Positions 45,178 to 54,636 of a stretch of DNA of 64,000 nucleotides are shown piece by piece; positions within the stretch are counted from its first letter, which is position 1; every line of letters starts with the position of its first letter. The notes under the pieces are model-generated. The model did not search any database, was not told the origin of the DNA, and worked only from the letters and a program-made list of their open reading frames with translations. Origin of the DNA: JABMQW01 sp964439935 (GTDB lineage: Bacteria; Fidelibacterota; Marinisomatia; Marinisomatales; TCS56). Location of the stretch: the NCBI GenBank assembly GCA_964439935.1, contig CAYTPW010000004.1, positions 62,001-126,000 of the forward strand, written 5' to 3'. The position numbers and the translations under genes are program-made.

Positions 45178-46364
45178 TTTTCCATCTGAACCGCATTTTT
45201 AGGTTGGATTAATATAGCTCGTTTACTGGCAATCAGGGAGGCAAAAATTATCAGCGAAAAGGCGATCAAAGGAATCAGCGCCAGATCGTGCCAGTGAAGG
45301 ATCATCGGTACCGAATCAATAATATAGATTTCGGCTGGTAACGGGATAATTCCGGTTTGCTGCTGAATCAGTACTACCAGCAGGCTCAGACCCAAGCCGG
45401 CCGAGGCGCCCAGGCCACCAATGATCAAACCCTGGACCAATAGAATATCCCGGATACCCTGACGCGAAACTCCCATCGTACGCAGGATACCAATCTCGCG
45501 GATCTTCTGATAGGTTATCAGGGCCAGCGTCGAAGCCAGGTTAAACGAAGCCACCAGAACGATCATTGACAGGACGATTATGGCACCGATCCGCTCCATG
45601 CGCATTGCACTGAACAAGCCCTGGTGCAGCTCAGCCCAGTTGCTGGTCCGGGTACCGGCCGGTAAATTTGCCTCGATCTCACGCCGTATATCTGGCTGGT
45701 TTTTAGCGTTTGATTGGCGCAGGTCTATCCCATCAATAGTCCTTTTGCGTGAGAATAATTTTCGACCTTCTTCCCGCGGAATAAAGATCATTCGGTCATC
45801 ATAATCCAGGACTTCCGCACGGAAGATACCCACAACCGGCAGACGCAAGATCCGGGGCAGACCGAAGGCCAGCGGTGTGTCCACTGGACTCAAGATTTTG
45901 AGTTGATCTCCCGGGATAAGAGTCAGGCGTTGGGCAAGCAGAGATCCTATCAGCACACCCTCACCTTCAATGCTATCGATCCCTAACTGGTAAAAATCGA
46001 GCAGATTATCAAAATCCACTGCCTTGATAGTGACCATGCGACTATCGTCGTAATCATTGACTATCAGACCTTTGCGTTCATAGAACGGCATTGCATCAGT
46101 TATCAATTCGGTCTTTATCAACCTGACAATTAATTTATCCTGGGCAATTTCGGGGGTTAGACCTGACAACCGTAAATCACCTTCAAATCCCATTATTTTA
46201 TCGGTGACCCGGGCTTCGAATCCATTCAGGACAGCGATCGAGATAATCAGGGCAAAACAGCCCACGGCCAGCCCGATGACAGCGATCCATCCGGTAAAAC
46301 GGCTGGCCCCACTACCTCTACCACCCAGCATAAATCGTTTGGCTATTAGGAGTGCAAACTTCAT
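45174..46364 (-). CDS. LolC/LolE-family ABC transporter permease
   Basis: Permease of a lipoprotein-releasing system, 396 residues starting MKFALLIAKRF. ATG 46364 is chosen because it overlaps the stop of the preceding permease gene by four bases and begins with the family-typical sequence; the open frame further upstream is only a shadow of that gene. There is one N-terminal helix (about 20-45), a large periplasmic domain and three C-terminal helices (about 260-380). The segment IREIGILRTMGVSRQGIRD near residue 295 is the FtsX/LolE coupling region. Confidence 0.87.
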   Translation of the reverse strand: MKFALLIAKRFMLGGRGSGASRFTGWIAVIGLAVGCFALIISIAVLNGFEARVTDKIMGFEGDLRLSGLTPEIAQDKLIVRLIKTELITDAMPFYERKGLIVNDYDDSRMVTIKAVDFDNLLDFYQLGIDSIEGEGVLIGSLLAQRLTLIPGDQLKILSPVDTPLAFGLPRILRLPVVGIFRAEVLDYDDRMIFIPREEGRKLFSRKRTIDGIDLRQSNAKNQPDIRREIEANLPAGTRTSNWAELHQGLFSAMRMERIGAIIVLSMIVLVASFNLASTLALITYQKIREIGILRTMGVSRQGIRDILLVQGLIIGGLGASAGLGLSLLVVLIQQQTGIIPLPAEIYIIDSVPMILHWHDLALIPLIAFSLIIFASLIASKRAILIQPKNAVQMEK

Positions 46365-47566
46365 TCGTAACGCAACGCTTCGGCCGGTTTGATTGCCGCC
46401 GCTTTGAGGGTGGGCCAGAGAGCCGCCAGGACAGCGGCCACAACTCCAGCAATAATAAACCCAATTACCGTGCCAAGCTCCAAATGAACCGGGACATGAT
46501 CCATAAAGTAAACCTCTTCTGGGATGGAGAACAACTTGAAGTGATCCTGGAAATAGGCCAGTATTCCTGCAGATAGCGCACCTCCCGCCGAACCAAGAAA
46601 ACCAATAATTCCACCCTCCATCAGGAACACCTGGCGAATCACCCGGCGGGACAGGCCCATGGATTTCAGGGTACCGATCTCGCGGATCTTTTCCAGAACG
46701 ATCATGGTCAGGGCCGAAATAATATTCACGACACCCACCAGAGTGATCATGCCAAAAATAATCAGAATCGGCCACTTCTGAACTGACAGCCAGTTGAACA
46801 GAATCCGGTGTTTCTCAATCCAGGAGAGGATAAAATAAGGGTAGTTCAGACTTCCTTCGAGATTCGAGGATACCATACCGACCTGCGCCGGATCTGACAA
46901 GTACAACACGTGACCGGAGATCTGTTGATCCATAGCGAACAGGTTTTGGGCGGAAGAAAAGGTCAGGTAAACCAGGGTCTGGTCGTATTCCTCCAATCCG
47001 GAATGGAACAAGCCACTGATCCGGTACTGCCCCAGGCGGCGCTGACTGGCGACCTGGTGCAGGTTGCTGATATCGAATAAAACCAGCTTATCCCCGATCT
47101 CCAAACCAAGGGATTCTGCTAACTCACGTCCGATTATTATATCATTATCGCTGTGAAGTTCTTCACCAGCAATCAGCAATTTGCTCAAACCAGGTACTAC
47201 GCTGCGATCAGGGTAAGCTTCCACCAGGACGCCTTCAGCCTGCTGGCCGGAGCGAAGAATAGCTGCTTTCTGGATGTATGCCGTAGATCGGAAATCGACT
47301 GTCAGGGCTGCCAGGGCACTGTCCAGGAGCGGATCGTCCTGCGGCATCGGTGCATCCATGAAATGTTCGATACGGATGTGACCATCAAACTCGGTCAATT
47401 TATTCGAGAGGGTGCGCTCAAAACCTTCCAGGATGCTGAAGGTCAGAATTAGAGCGGCAATTCCAAGACCGAGACCGGTCATGGCCATGATCCCGGCATA
47501 GCGTGTGAAACCCGCTTTCTGGGGGGCTTTGAGGTGTCGCAGGGCAATTCTGAATGACAAATTCAT
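46361..47566 (-). CDS. LolC/LolE-family ABC transporter permease
   Basis: Second permease of the lipoprotein-releasing system, 401 residues. It starts MNLSFRIALRHLK and has the same plan as its partner: one N-terminal helix (about 27-48), a periplasmic domain (about 50-265) and three C-terminal helices. The coupling segment EKIREIGTLKSMGLSRRVIR lies near residue 305. Homology between the two permeases indicates a heterodimer made with LolD. It is the first gene of the three-gene unit. Confidence 0.87.
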   Translation of the reverse strand: MNLSFRIALRHLKAPQKAGFTRYAGIMAMTGLGLGIAALILTFSILEGFERTLSNKLTEFDGHIRIEHFMDAPMPQDDPLLDSALAALTVDFRSTAYIQKAAILRSGQQAEGVLVEAYPDRSVVPGLSKLLIAGEELHSDNDIIIGRELAESLGLEIGDKLVLFDISNLHQVASQRRLGQYRISGLFHSGLEEYDQTLVYLTFSSAQNLFAMDQQISGHVLYLSDPAQVGMVSSNLEGSLNYPYFILSWIEKHRILFNWLSVQKWPILIIFGMITLVGVVNIISALTMIVLEKIREIGTLKSMGLSRRVIRQVFLMEGGIIGFLGSAGGALSAGILAYFQDHFKLFSIPEEVYFMDHVPVHLELGTVIGFIIAGVVAAVLAALWPTLKAAAIKPAEALRYE

Positions 47567-47665
47567 TTATAAACAGCTTAGCCAGGATTGTCGATGGATG
47601 CGACAGACATGGTCGGCGATAATTTCGAATAACCCATCCCAAATGAGTAAGTTTTGTTATAGCTT

Positions 47666-48118
47666 CTAGTCAAATAAAAACCGTTCTTCATGGGGCAGGT
47701 CGTATTTATTGAGAAATTCCAGGTATTCTTCTCGAAAGGTTCGTTTTTGGTGGTGGATTTCCTGATTCTTAACATAGCTGTAAACATTTTTAATCTGGGA
47801 GTGTCCATAAGAAAAGGCACCATAACCAGCCTGCCAGCAAAATCTACCCTTTAACCAATTATTTTTATTTATGAAATTAGTACTATTATTTTTCACATCT
47901 CGGATTAAATCGGAGATGGCTATAGCCGGTTTTAAACCAAAAAAGATGTGGACATGATCCTGTACACCATTAACGATTATGGGTTTGTGTCCCTTGTTTT
48001 TAATGATCCCAGAGATATATTTAAAGACATCTTCGCGCCAGGATTTATGCAACGCATTGGCGCGACCTTTCACTGCAAAGACAGATTGGATATATATTTG
48101 TGAGAATGTACTAGCCAT
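47666..48118 (-). CDS. IS200-like / REP-associated Y1 HUH transposase
   Basis: Single-domain Y1 transposase of 150 residues. The HUH motif is DHVHIFF (about 53-59), and the catalytic tyrosine is the one in IKNVYSYVKNQE (about residue 113-115). The ending KRTFREEYLEFL is shared by a large family found in Bacteroidetes and relatives, often beside small palindromic repeats. Such a palindrome array lies directly upstream. No TnpB is present. It may be a domesticated single-copy (RAYT-like) enzyme or an IS200-type element without visible ends. Confidence 0.87.
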   Translation of the reverse strand: MASTFSQIYIQSVFAVKGRANALHKSWREDVFKYISGIIKNKGHKPIIVNGVQDHVHIFFGLKPAIAISDLIRDVKNNSTNFINKNNWLKGRFCWQAGYGAFSYGHSQIKNVYSYVKNQEIHHQKRTFREEYLEFLNKYDLPHEERFLFD

Positions 48119-48300
48119 ATTTTTTCCATCCTTTATGGTTTTTACATTATGAAGAAATATATTAATTACTCCATTCTTATGAGCTTTAGTGCATCGTTAA
48201 TTTAACATTGAAGCTGGGTAATTATCGAATGTCTCATAACGATGATTTTGAACCATGACATGTGTCTTTTTTCTGCTACCAATATTTGTCTTTCTTTTTT

Positions 48301-48575
48301 TGTTACACCCCTTCGGGGTTATGTTATTTATTCATACCATGTTATAATAATGTTACCCCTTTGGGGTTCAGGGATTATTAGTTGGTCTGATCATTAATCT
48401 AAATCCCGAAGGGATGGAATAGTTGTAATTAATCAATTATCAAATCCACCAACCCTGAAAGGGTATTATAATTTTAACCTGAGATTATTGCGTGTGACCC
48501 AACCCTGAAGGGGTGATATAGTTATAACTAGACTTTTTGCGTGTAACCTAACTCCGAGAGAGGTGAAATGATGTC
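48301..48575. repeat. Array of six imperfect palindromes with about 50-bp period
   Basis: Short GC-rich palindromes of the type CCCYGAAGGG start at about 48401, 48451, 48501 and 48550 in one orientation, each followed by A/T-rich sequence, often ending in a GTGTGACC-like stretch. Two more, in the opposite orientation (ACCCCTTCGGGGT and ACCCCTTTGGGGT), lie near 48306 and 48355, again 50 bases apart. The array fills the non-coding stretch between the transposase and lysS. It resembles REP/BIME-type substrates of Y1 transposases. No gene was seen from 48119 to 48610. Confidence 0.8.
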
Positions 48576-48610
48576 GTCCTATCCGGAGTATATTTAACAA
48601 TATGCTAAGT

Positions 48611-50101
48611 TTATTCCACAGTACGCATGGCGGGGAAAAAGATCACGTCGCGAATCGAGCGTTGCTCCGTCAACAGCATCACCAAACGGTCGATCCCCAG
48701 CCCGACACCACCGGTGGGCGGCATGCCACATTCCATAGCCTGGATGAAATTCTCGTCCAGCGTCTGAGCCTCTTCATCACCGGCGGCCAGCAGTTCAGCC
48801 TGGGCTTCCAGGCGCTCGCGCTGATCGATGGGATCATTCAGCTCGGTGAAGGCGTTGGCGAATTCAGCTCCACCGATAAACAGCTCGAACCGTTCCACCA
48901 GATCCGGATTTCCTGAGCGGTGCAGCTTGGCCAGGGGCGATATCGCCTTGGGATAATCGATCACAAAAGTGGGTTGGAGCAGATTGGGCTCAACCAGATG
49001 CTTCATCAACAGGTCCAGGAGCTGACCGTAATTGGGATTGTCCGGTACAGATAGCTCAAATTCTTTGCACGTCGTCACCATTTCATCGACAGTGGATGTA
49101 CCCAGATCACGTCCGGTGGCCTCTTTTAACAGGTCCAGGATCGGCCGCCGGGCGAATGGTTTCGAGAGGTCAATATCCACTCCACCCCAGTGTACTTGCA
49201 TGGAATCCACCGCGGTTGCCACGTTCCGTACGAGGTCCTCCACCAGGTCCATCTGGTATTCATAATCGACATAGGCCTGGTAGAATTCCAGCATCGTGAA
49301 TTCCGGGTTGTGATTGCGGTCCATCCCTTCGTTGCGGAAATCCTTTGATATCTCATATACCTTTTCGAAACCACCGATGATCAGGCGCTTCAAATAGAGT
49401 TCGTCAGCAATTCGCAGATACAGTTTCTGATCGAGGGCATTGTGATGGGTCTTAAAGGGCCGGGCGGAAGCGCCACCGTAGAGCGGCTGCAAAACCGGGG
49501 TTTCCGCTTCCAGGAAATCACGTTCATCAAAATATTTGCGGACGGCTGAGATAATCTTAGCGCGCTTGATGAAAATCTCCCGCACCTCAGGATTGACCAC
49601 CAGGTCCAGATGACGATTGCGATAGCGCAATTCCTTATCCTGGAAGGCATCGAATATGTCGCCGTCTTTCTCCTTGACGATCGGCAGCGGCCGGATGCTC
49701 TTGGCCAGAACGGTGATCGTTTTGGCGTGGATCGAAATTTCACCGGTTTTGGTGGTGAAAACATAACCGCTGACGCCCAGGATATCACCGATATCGAGCT
49801 TCTTGAATATCTGATAGTTCTCCACGCCCACATCGTCCCGGCGGACGTAAGACTGGATGCGCCCGGCCTGGTCCTGGATATGAACGAAAGCGGCTTTACC
49901 CATCATCCGCAGGGACATGATCCGGCCAGCCACAGTCACATCCTGGCCTTCCAGCTCAGCGTAATTATCCTTGATGGAAACGGAAGTATCAGTGGCATCA
50001 AAACGATAGGGATATGGGTTAACACCCGCTGCCCGGATCGCGTCCAGCTTATCTCTGCGAAATTGAATGATTTGTTTTAAACTCTGCTGTTTTTCTGACA
50101 T
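48611..50101 (-). CDS. lysS: Lysyl-tRNA synthetase (class II)
   Basis: Charges tRNA-Lys, 496 residues. The N-terminal OB-fold anticodon-binding domain covers about 55-155. Class II motif 1 lies around RKYFDERDFLEAETPVLQP (about 187-205), motif 2 around FEKVYEISKDFRNEGMD (about 252-268) and motif 3 in GVGLGIDRLVMLLT near the C-terminus. FANAFTELNDPIDQRERLEAQ near 425 is typical of LysS. It follows prfB on the same strand after 12 bases, the same prfB-lysS order as in E. coli. Confidence 0.96.
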   Translation of the reverse strand: MSEKQQSLKQIIQFRRDKLDAIRAAGVNPYPYRFDATDTSVSIKDNYAELEGQDVTVAGRIMSLRMMGKAAFVHIQDQAGRIQSYVRRDDVGVENYQIFKKLDIGDILGVSGYVFTTKTGEISIHAKTITVLAKSIRPLPIVKEKDGDIFDAFQDKELRYRNRHLDLVVNPEVREIFIKRAKIISAVRKYFDERDFLEAETPVLQPLYGGASARPFKTHHNALDQKLYLRIADELYLKRLIIGGFEKVYEISKDFRNEGMDRNHNPEFTMLEFYQAYVDYEYQMDLVEDLVRNVATAVDSMQVHWGGVDIDLSKPFARRPILDLLKEATGRDLGTSTVDEMVTTCKEFELSVPDNPNYGQLLDLLMKHLVEPNLLQPTFVIDYPKAISPLAKLHRSGNPDLVERFELFIGGAEFANAFTELNDPIDQRERLEAQAELLAAGDEEAQTLDENFIQAMECGMPPTGGVGLGIDRLVMLLTEQRSIRDVIFFPAMRTVE

Positions 50102-50113
50102 GCTGTCTCGTAA

Positions 50114-51230
50114 TTAATTTTTATTGGGCTGCGAACCACCCATCTGCCACAGCAGAAAGGCGCGGATAAAACGATCGATATCACCGTCCATCACGGCCTG
50201 GACGTTGCCGGTCTCCTCCTTAGTGCGGTGATCCTTGACCATATTATAGGGGTGAAAAACATAGGAGCGAATTTGACTGCCCCAACCGATATCCATTTTC
50301 TGATCGGCCAGCTCCTGGTGGGCTTCCTTTTCCTTCTCCAGTTCCAACTTATAGAGCCGCGACTTGAGCACCTTCATGGCCTGAGCCTTGTTCTTGTGCT
50401 GGGAGCGTTCGTTCTGGCAGGAGACCACAATCCCGCTGGGATTATGGGTGATACGGATGGCGGAATCGGTCTTATTGACGTGCTGCCCCCCGGCCCCGCT
50501 GGCCCGGAAAGTGTCGATCCGCAGGTCATTGGGATTGATCTCGATCTCGATCTCGTCGGTAGCGGCGGGATAAACAAAGACCGATGCAAATGAAGTGTGG
50601 CGGCGGCTGTTGGCGTCGAAGGGTGATATCCGCACCAGACGGTGGATACCGGCCTCTGCTTTCAGCAGGCCGTAGGCGTAATCACCTTTGACCTCGAAGG
50701 TGACGTCCTTGATCCCGGCCTCATCCCCGGGCTGGAAATCCAGGAGGTCAAATTTGAAACCTTTTTTCTCGAACCAGCGCTTGTACATGCGGTAGAGCAT
50801 ATCGGCCCAGTCCTGGCTCTCGGTGCCGCCAGCCCCGGGGTGGATCTGGAGGATGGCATCGGCAGTGTCCTGCTCACCGCCCAGCATCAGCTTCAGTTCC
50901 AGGTCTTCGATGATGGTCTGGTAAGCCGTCAGTTCCTTCTCCACCTCGCCAGTGGTTACTTCGCCTTCCTCGGCAAATTCCAAAAGTACCTCCACATCGC
51001 CGTGGCGCCGTTCCAGGTCCTGCCAGAGATCGATCTCTTTTTTGAGCAGGGAGATTTTCTTGAGGGTGGATGACGCTGCGTTACTGTCATCCCAAAAGGC
51101 GGGGTTCAGGGATTGCTGCCGGAGTTTATCCAGCCGGGCGTGGGAAGCCTCCAGGTCAAAGATACCCCCGTAGTTCCAGGTATTTTGTTTCGGTGGCGCT
51201 GAAGATGTCTTTTATTTCCGCAATTTCCAT
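50114..51230 (-). CDS. prfB: Peptide chain release factor 2, with programmed +1 frameshift
   Basis: Releases peptides at UGA and UAA codons; about 371 residues after frameshifting. The first 24 codons run from ATG 51230 to an in-frame TGA at 51158-51156. The site is GGGGGTATCTTTGAC: a Shine-Dalgarno-like G run, CTT and TGA, the classic prfB autoregulatory slippage site. Reading then continues one base forward as LDLEASHARLDKL, with LNPAFWDD shortly after. The catalytic GGQ is in SGAGGQHVNKTDSAIR, and the SPF specificity tripeptide is in RISPFDANSRRH. An internal ATG at 50995 is not the real start. Confidence 0.96.
51156..51169 (-). promoter_or_regulatory. prfB programmed +1 frameshift site
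   Basis: GGGGG, a three-base spacer TAT, CTT and TGA followed by C reproduce the conserved prfB slippage signal. Low RF2 lets the ribosome pause at UGA and shift forward, so RF2 controls its own synthesis. Confidence 0.95.
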
Positions 51231-51515
51231 GGGCTTAAATTAAACCGGTTCAGGAAAAAACAGCGACGGAAATCTCCTGCCCTACCCCTCACAAGTTGAG
51301 CAAAGTAGTTTACCAACACGCGATAATGGCAATTAATTGTCTAATTGGTTAGATTTCGGGCGACGAATCTGAAATATGATCTTGATTGTACGGCGGGGAT
51401 GGGATTCTATAATAACAATATAAAAAGGTAATAAGTGGAATGATTTCCTGAAATAAAGATGAAATGAGTCATAATATTCCGTTTATTGACACTGTAAGGC
51501 TTTGGAGAGTTAATA
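51231..51515. other. Divergent intergenic region at the start of the accessory island
   Basis: This 285-base stretch separates leftward prfB from rightward island genes. No open frame of note was found. TTGACA at 51486-51491 resembles a -35 box but no suitable -10 follows at normal spacing before the gene. The base composition turns clearly A+T-rich from about 51300 onward. Confidence 0.4.
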
Positions 51516-52127
51516 ATGATTAAAGAAACATTTAATCGAAGAATATTCGTTATAATTGTTGTTTTCGTGTTACTCGTTGTACTTGGAGTGATTCTTTCAT
51601 TAATTGATAGTACCAATAATCGAATATACTATAGTACTTTTAAAGATTTAATTCCATTGGTACTAGGAATCGCTGCTTCATATATAACCTATCTTGTCCA
51701 ACAAAGGTTGAGTTTTTTAAAGCAGTTAAACATTATTTGGTCAGAAACGGTTTCTGTGATTCAGCACGCCGCTCATTTTTGTGAAAAAAACGAGAAAGAT
51801 GAGGAAACCTATTATCAATATTTGATCAATATATCTATTGTGATTGACGATATACGTGGGCTTTACAAAAATCTTGAGGAAGATTATGACGGTGTTGGCT
51901 TATATCCATTTGAACCTATTAAAGAAGTCTATGTATTATTTAAAAAATATGGAATGAGCGATAATAAAGATTCAAATAATTGTAAAAACATGATATACAA
52001 GTTATGGAAATCAATGAGAAAAGAGTTCTTAAAAGAGTTTAATAGACAAATCCCATCATTTACGCATAGTCATTGGATAAATAATGAGCAATTAACATTT
52101 TCTGAAACAAATTTGAAACACGGATAA
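51516..52127 (+). CDS. Unrecognised protein with two N-terminal membrane helices
   Basis: A 203-residue protein not recognised. It has two hydrophobic helices (about 9-30 and 43-62), then a charged helical cytoplasmic domain. The region LSLIDSTNNR between the helices would be a short outside loop. GGAGAG lies six bases before the ATG, a good ribosome-binding site. The gene is strongly A+T-rich, unlike prfB next to it, and is the first of several rightward orphan genes. The layout (two helices plus a helical soluble part) is seen in many small accessory membrane proteins; no function is assigned. Confidence 0.65.
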   Translation: MIKETFNRRIFVIIVVFVLLVVLGVILSLIDSTNNRIYYSTFKDLIPLVLGIAASYITYLVQQRLSFLKQLNIIWSETVSVIQHAAHFCEKNEKDEETYYQYLINISIVIDDIRGLYKNLEEDYDGVGLYPFEPIKEVYVLFKKYGMSDNKDSNNCKNMIYKLWKSMRKEFLKEFNRQIPSFTHSHWINNEQLTFSETNLKHG

Positions 52128-52314
52128 ATCATGATCCATTTATTCCAAGGCCTAGCACCCGCTGCTGTGGACGCGGATCTTTGGTGTCATGAAAATGAGG
52201 TTTATTTGAATTAAAGATGTTAGATTTAGTCATTATGGAATGTACGAATAATTATCACGCCGCAGAGCTATCACATTAATAAACTAGGGGAGCAAAGAGC
52301 AGGATTCAAAATAT

Positions 52315-53127
52315 ATGTCATTAAAAATTAAAAAATATGAAAAAGATCTAGATGCCCTAATTAAATTAGGTAATTCGTTACATATGGCCATGCAATATGA
52401 ATGTCGACCTGAGTCATTTGGAGAGGCATTGGAAAAGAAATTCGACAAGAAGGAAGCAAAGAAAATTCTAAAATCACTTCCTTCATTCCTGGAGAAATAC
52501 CAAACATGGTATTCAGAAGCAAAACGATTAATCAAGCAATTATTGCCAGATAGACTTAACGATTTTGCCAGACATTATGAAAAACCGAAACCAAGAAAAG
52601 AAATTGATTTCGAGAGCTATAGAATTTAGGACTACCTCCAAGGATTGAGAACCACGAGAGGCTGGGAGGAAACAGTAGTTGTTGAACCCAGTGCTGCAAT
52701 CCCGCAATTTCGGCAGCAGCTTGCAATTCTGAAATCTATTAAGCCTTGGTTTAATAGTACATTGTTCGAAATACAACAATTGGTACAGGCGGATCTCTTT
52801 GATTCAGAATTGGAATCAGCGAAGGAGTTGGCAAAGAATAACTATTTGCGAGCTGCTGGTGCAGTAGCCGGGGTTGTTATTGAAAGTCATTTGGGCCAAG
52901 TCTGCCAAGATCATGCAATAAAGTTCAGGAAGAAGCATCTAACAATTTCTGATTTTAATGACGAATTAAAAGCTCAGAGCATCATTGATGTCCCGACATG
53001 GCGATTTATCCAGCACCTAGGAGATCTTCGGAATTTATGCGATCACAAAAAATTAGATGACCCAACTCAAGAGCAGATTGATGATCTTATATCTGGCGTA
53101 GATAAAATCACAAAAACTGTCTTCTAA
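52315..53127 (+). pseudogene. HEPN-like orphan gene split by an in-frame TAG
   Basis: Two open pieces, 52315-52626 and 52630-53127, are in the same frame and separated only by TAG at 52627-52629 (codon 105). Across it the protein reads FESYRI, stop, DYLQGLRTTRGWE without a break in style, as if one codon (for example GAG, one base away) had become TAG. The whole would be 270 codons. The C-terminal part is helical and ends with RNLCDH (about 239-244), matching the R-x4-H pattern of HEPN domains, so an RNase-like or AbiV/DUF4145-like role is possible. It could be a pseudogene, a sequencing error, or a gene whose second part starts at TTG 52645. Confidence 0.65.
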
Positions 53128-53212
53128 GTGTAATTGTTACTTAATAAAGCATATGGCTTGAAGCGGTAGAGTCATGTCGTAGATGCGGGATGTTAGGCGT
53201 TAAGGAAGAATC

Positions 53213-53731
53213 GTGGCAATAGCAAAATCAAATATTTCAAATAGTGCAATAAGGATTTTCTTGCAAGAGGTTGGCAAATTCTACGATAAGGAACGTGGAT
53301 TCGAACCTTTCATTCCTAAAAAAGCCCAAAAGATTGAATTGCTGGAATATTTTAATTATGAGTGCTGTTATTGCGGAGTTCAAATTGATGAAAATACATT
53401 TTCACAAGATCATTTAATCCCGATGAATAAAACCGCTTTAGGTTTACATGCCTGGGGCAATATAGTACCCTGTTGCAAAGAATGTAATAATGTAAAACAG
53501 CAAAAAACGTGGATTGAATTCCTTTCAAGTAAATCTAATGGGCAATTATTCAAAGACAGAAAAAACAAAATTGATAGCTTTATAAAAGCGAAAAACTATG
53601 ATCCAAATTTGAACATTCAGGAATATGCTGGTAATTTATATGAGGACGTTGGGCAGGTAGCAATGACTTTAATTAACTTACGTTATAAACAGGCTGAAGC
53701 AGGGATTAAGCAATTACTACAAAAGAAATAG
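53213..53731 (+). CDS. HNH endonuclease family protein
   Basis: Putative metal-dependent nuclease of 172 residues, probably cytosolic. The HNH core is well formed: CCYCG (first Cys pair, about 58-62), SQDHLIP (about 71-77) with the catalytic DH, HAWGNIVPCCKECNNVKQQK (about 86-105) with the second Cys pair and the final Asn/Lys. The start is GTG at 53213, supported by AAGGAAG shortly upstream. The gene is A+T-rich and lies in the accessory island beside a HEPN-like gene and a toxin-antitoxin pair, so a defence or mobile-element role is possible but unproven. Confidence 0.83.
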   Translation: MAIAKSNISNSAIRIFLQEVGKFYDKERGFEPFIPKKAQKIELLEYFNYECCYCGVQIDENTFSQDHLIPMNKTALGLHAWGNIVPCCKECNNVKQQKTWIEFLSSKSNGQLFKDRKNKIDSFIKAKNYDPNLNIQEYAGNLYEDVGQVAMTLINLRYKQAEAGIKQLLQKK

Positions 53732-53876
53732 AAAATACACCTACCAGATGCATTAAAAAATTGGAAACTGGGAAATAAGAAATATTTTATATTTTTATCT
53801 AAGGTTAAATTGAACTCTTATATAATTAGGACAACAAATGCTGAGCGACTCCCACTACTCAATTTAGGCAAATGAC

Positions 53877-54527
53877 ATGATCCGCAGGGATGCAAAAAAA
53901 ATGAAAAAAAAAGTGATCCGAACATTGGTAACCATATTAACATTAGTAGCCGGTGGAATATCTATTTACGTGTTTGTTACAGGAGAACCACAATTGTTGA
54001 ATAGAGAATTCAAGGGAGAAGAATATTTTCACTCGCCATGGCTTGGAATAGAGATTTTTCAGGGTGATGAAAAAGTGGAAATGGTGTCTCAAGGTTCCTA
54101 TGCATATCGACGAATTAATGCACGAATGACTGCAAATCCATTTATGATTCGCATTCCCAAGAGAACAGAAGATGATGTGGTACAGATTTGTGTGTGGAAA
54201 AATGACAGTATTTTTCAAGCAGCGCGTAAAGGACTCAAGACAGAAGAAATACCATTCTTTACTCCAGGAACAGGTATTGCAGGCGCAGTTTTTTCTATTC
54301 CAGAACTATACATCAGTAATGAGTCACATAATTATTTTCGCAATGAAAGATTAGAAATTTACTCAGAAAGTCAACATAGCATTTCTGTATCAAAATTTAT
54401 ACAAAAAAGAAATGAATACCATATTTCCAAACAAAAAGAGCCGCTTTATATGGTCATATTTATGGACTTGAATAATAATAGTATACTTGAGCATCAAGAA
54501 TCAGAGTATTTCGTACTAGATTTTTGA
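53877..54527 (+). CDS. Unrecognised protein with N-terminal membrane anchor
   Basis: A 216-residue protein that I do not recognise. A basic N-terminus (KKMKKKVIR) is followed by one hydrophobic helix (about 15-33) and then a mostly beta-type outside domain. An alternative ATG at 53901 would start MKKKVIRTLV, a normal signal-anchor start; AGGGA occurs before it. The C-terminal segment MVIFMDLNNNSILEHQESEYF resembles a single calcium-binding-like loop (DLNNNSILE). Codon use is A+T-rich, as in the other island genes. No neighbouring operon partner is obvious. Confidence 0.6.
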   Translation: MIRRDAKKMKKKVIRTLVTILTLVAGGISIYVFVTGEPQLLNREFKGEEYFHSPWLGIEIFQGDEKVEMVSQGSYAYRRINARMTANPFMIRIPKRTEDDVVQICVWKNDSIFQAARKGLKTEEIPFFTPGTGIAGAVFSIPELYISNESHNYFRNERLEIYSESQHSISVSKFIQKRNEYHISKQKEPLYMVIFMDLNNNSILEHQESEYFVLDF

Positions 54528-54636
54528 ATTGGCTGCGCTGTGGCTTTTGGTGGTAAAAAATTGGAAAAGTGCTAGTGATTCAGACGGTTGGAAACACCCG
54601 GGGCTTAGAAAAGACTTAATTCCTATTCCTTGCGTT

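Noticed and set aside
46365..46775. N-terminal extension of the second LolC/E-type permease
   Set aside because: The extension is a shadow frame of the preceding permease gene; ATG 46364 in an ATGA overlap begins with the family-typical sequence.
50995..51229. Internal ATG at 50995 as the start of prfB
   Set aside because: The upstream sequence encodes the conserved RF2 N-terminus through the programmed frameshift at 51156-51169.
52128..52314. 27-codon ORF (52130-52213) and a CCAAGG/CTTTGG inverted repeat between island genes
   Set aside because: There is no ribosome-binding site or homology, and the inverted repeat has wobble pairs and a long loop, so it is probably chance.
53128..53212. 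attC-like recombination site (GTTAGGC near 53191) suggesting an integron cassette array in the island
   Set aside because: Single GTTRRRY-like heptamers (also GTTAGAT near 52229) lack the complementary partner that would fold into attC, later gaps do not show the motif and no integron integrase is visible.
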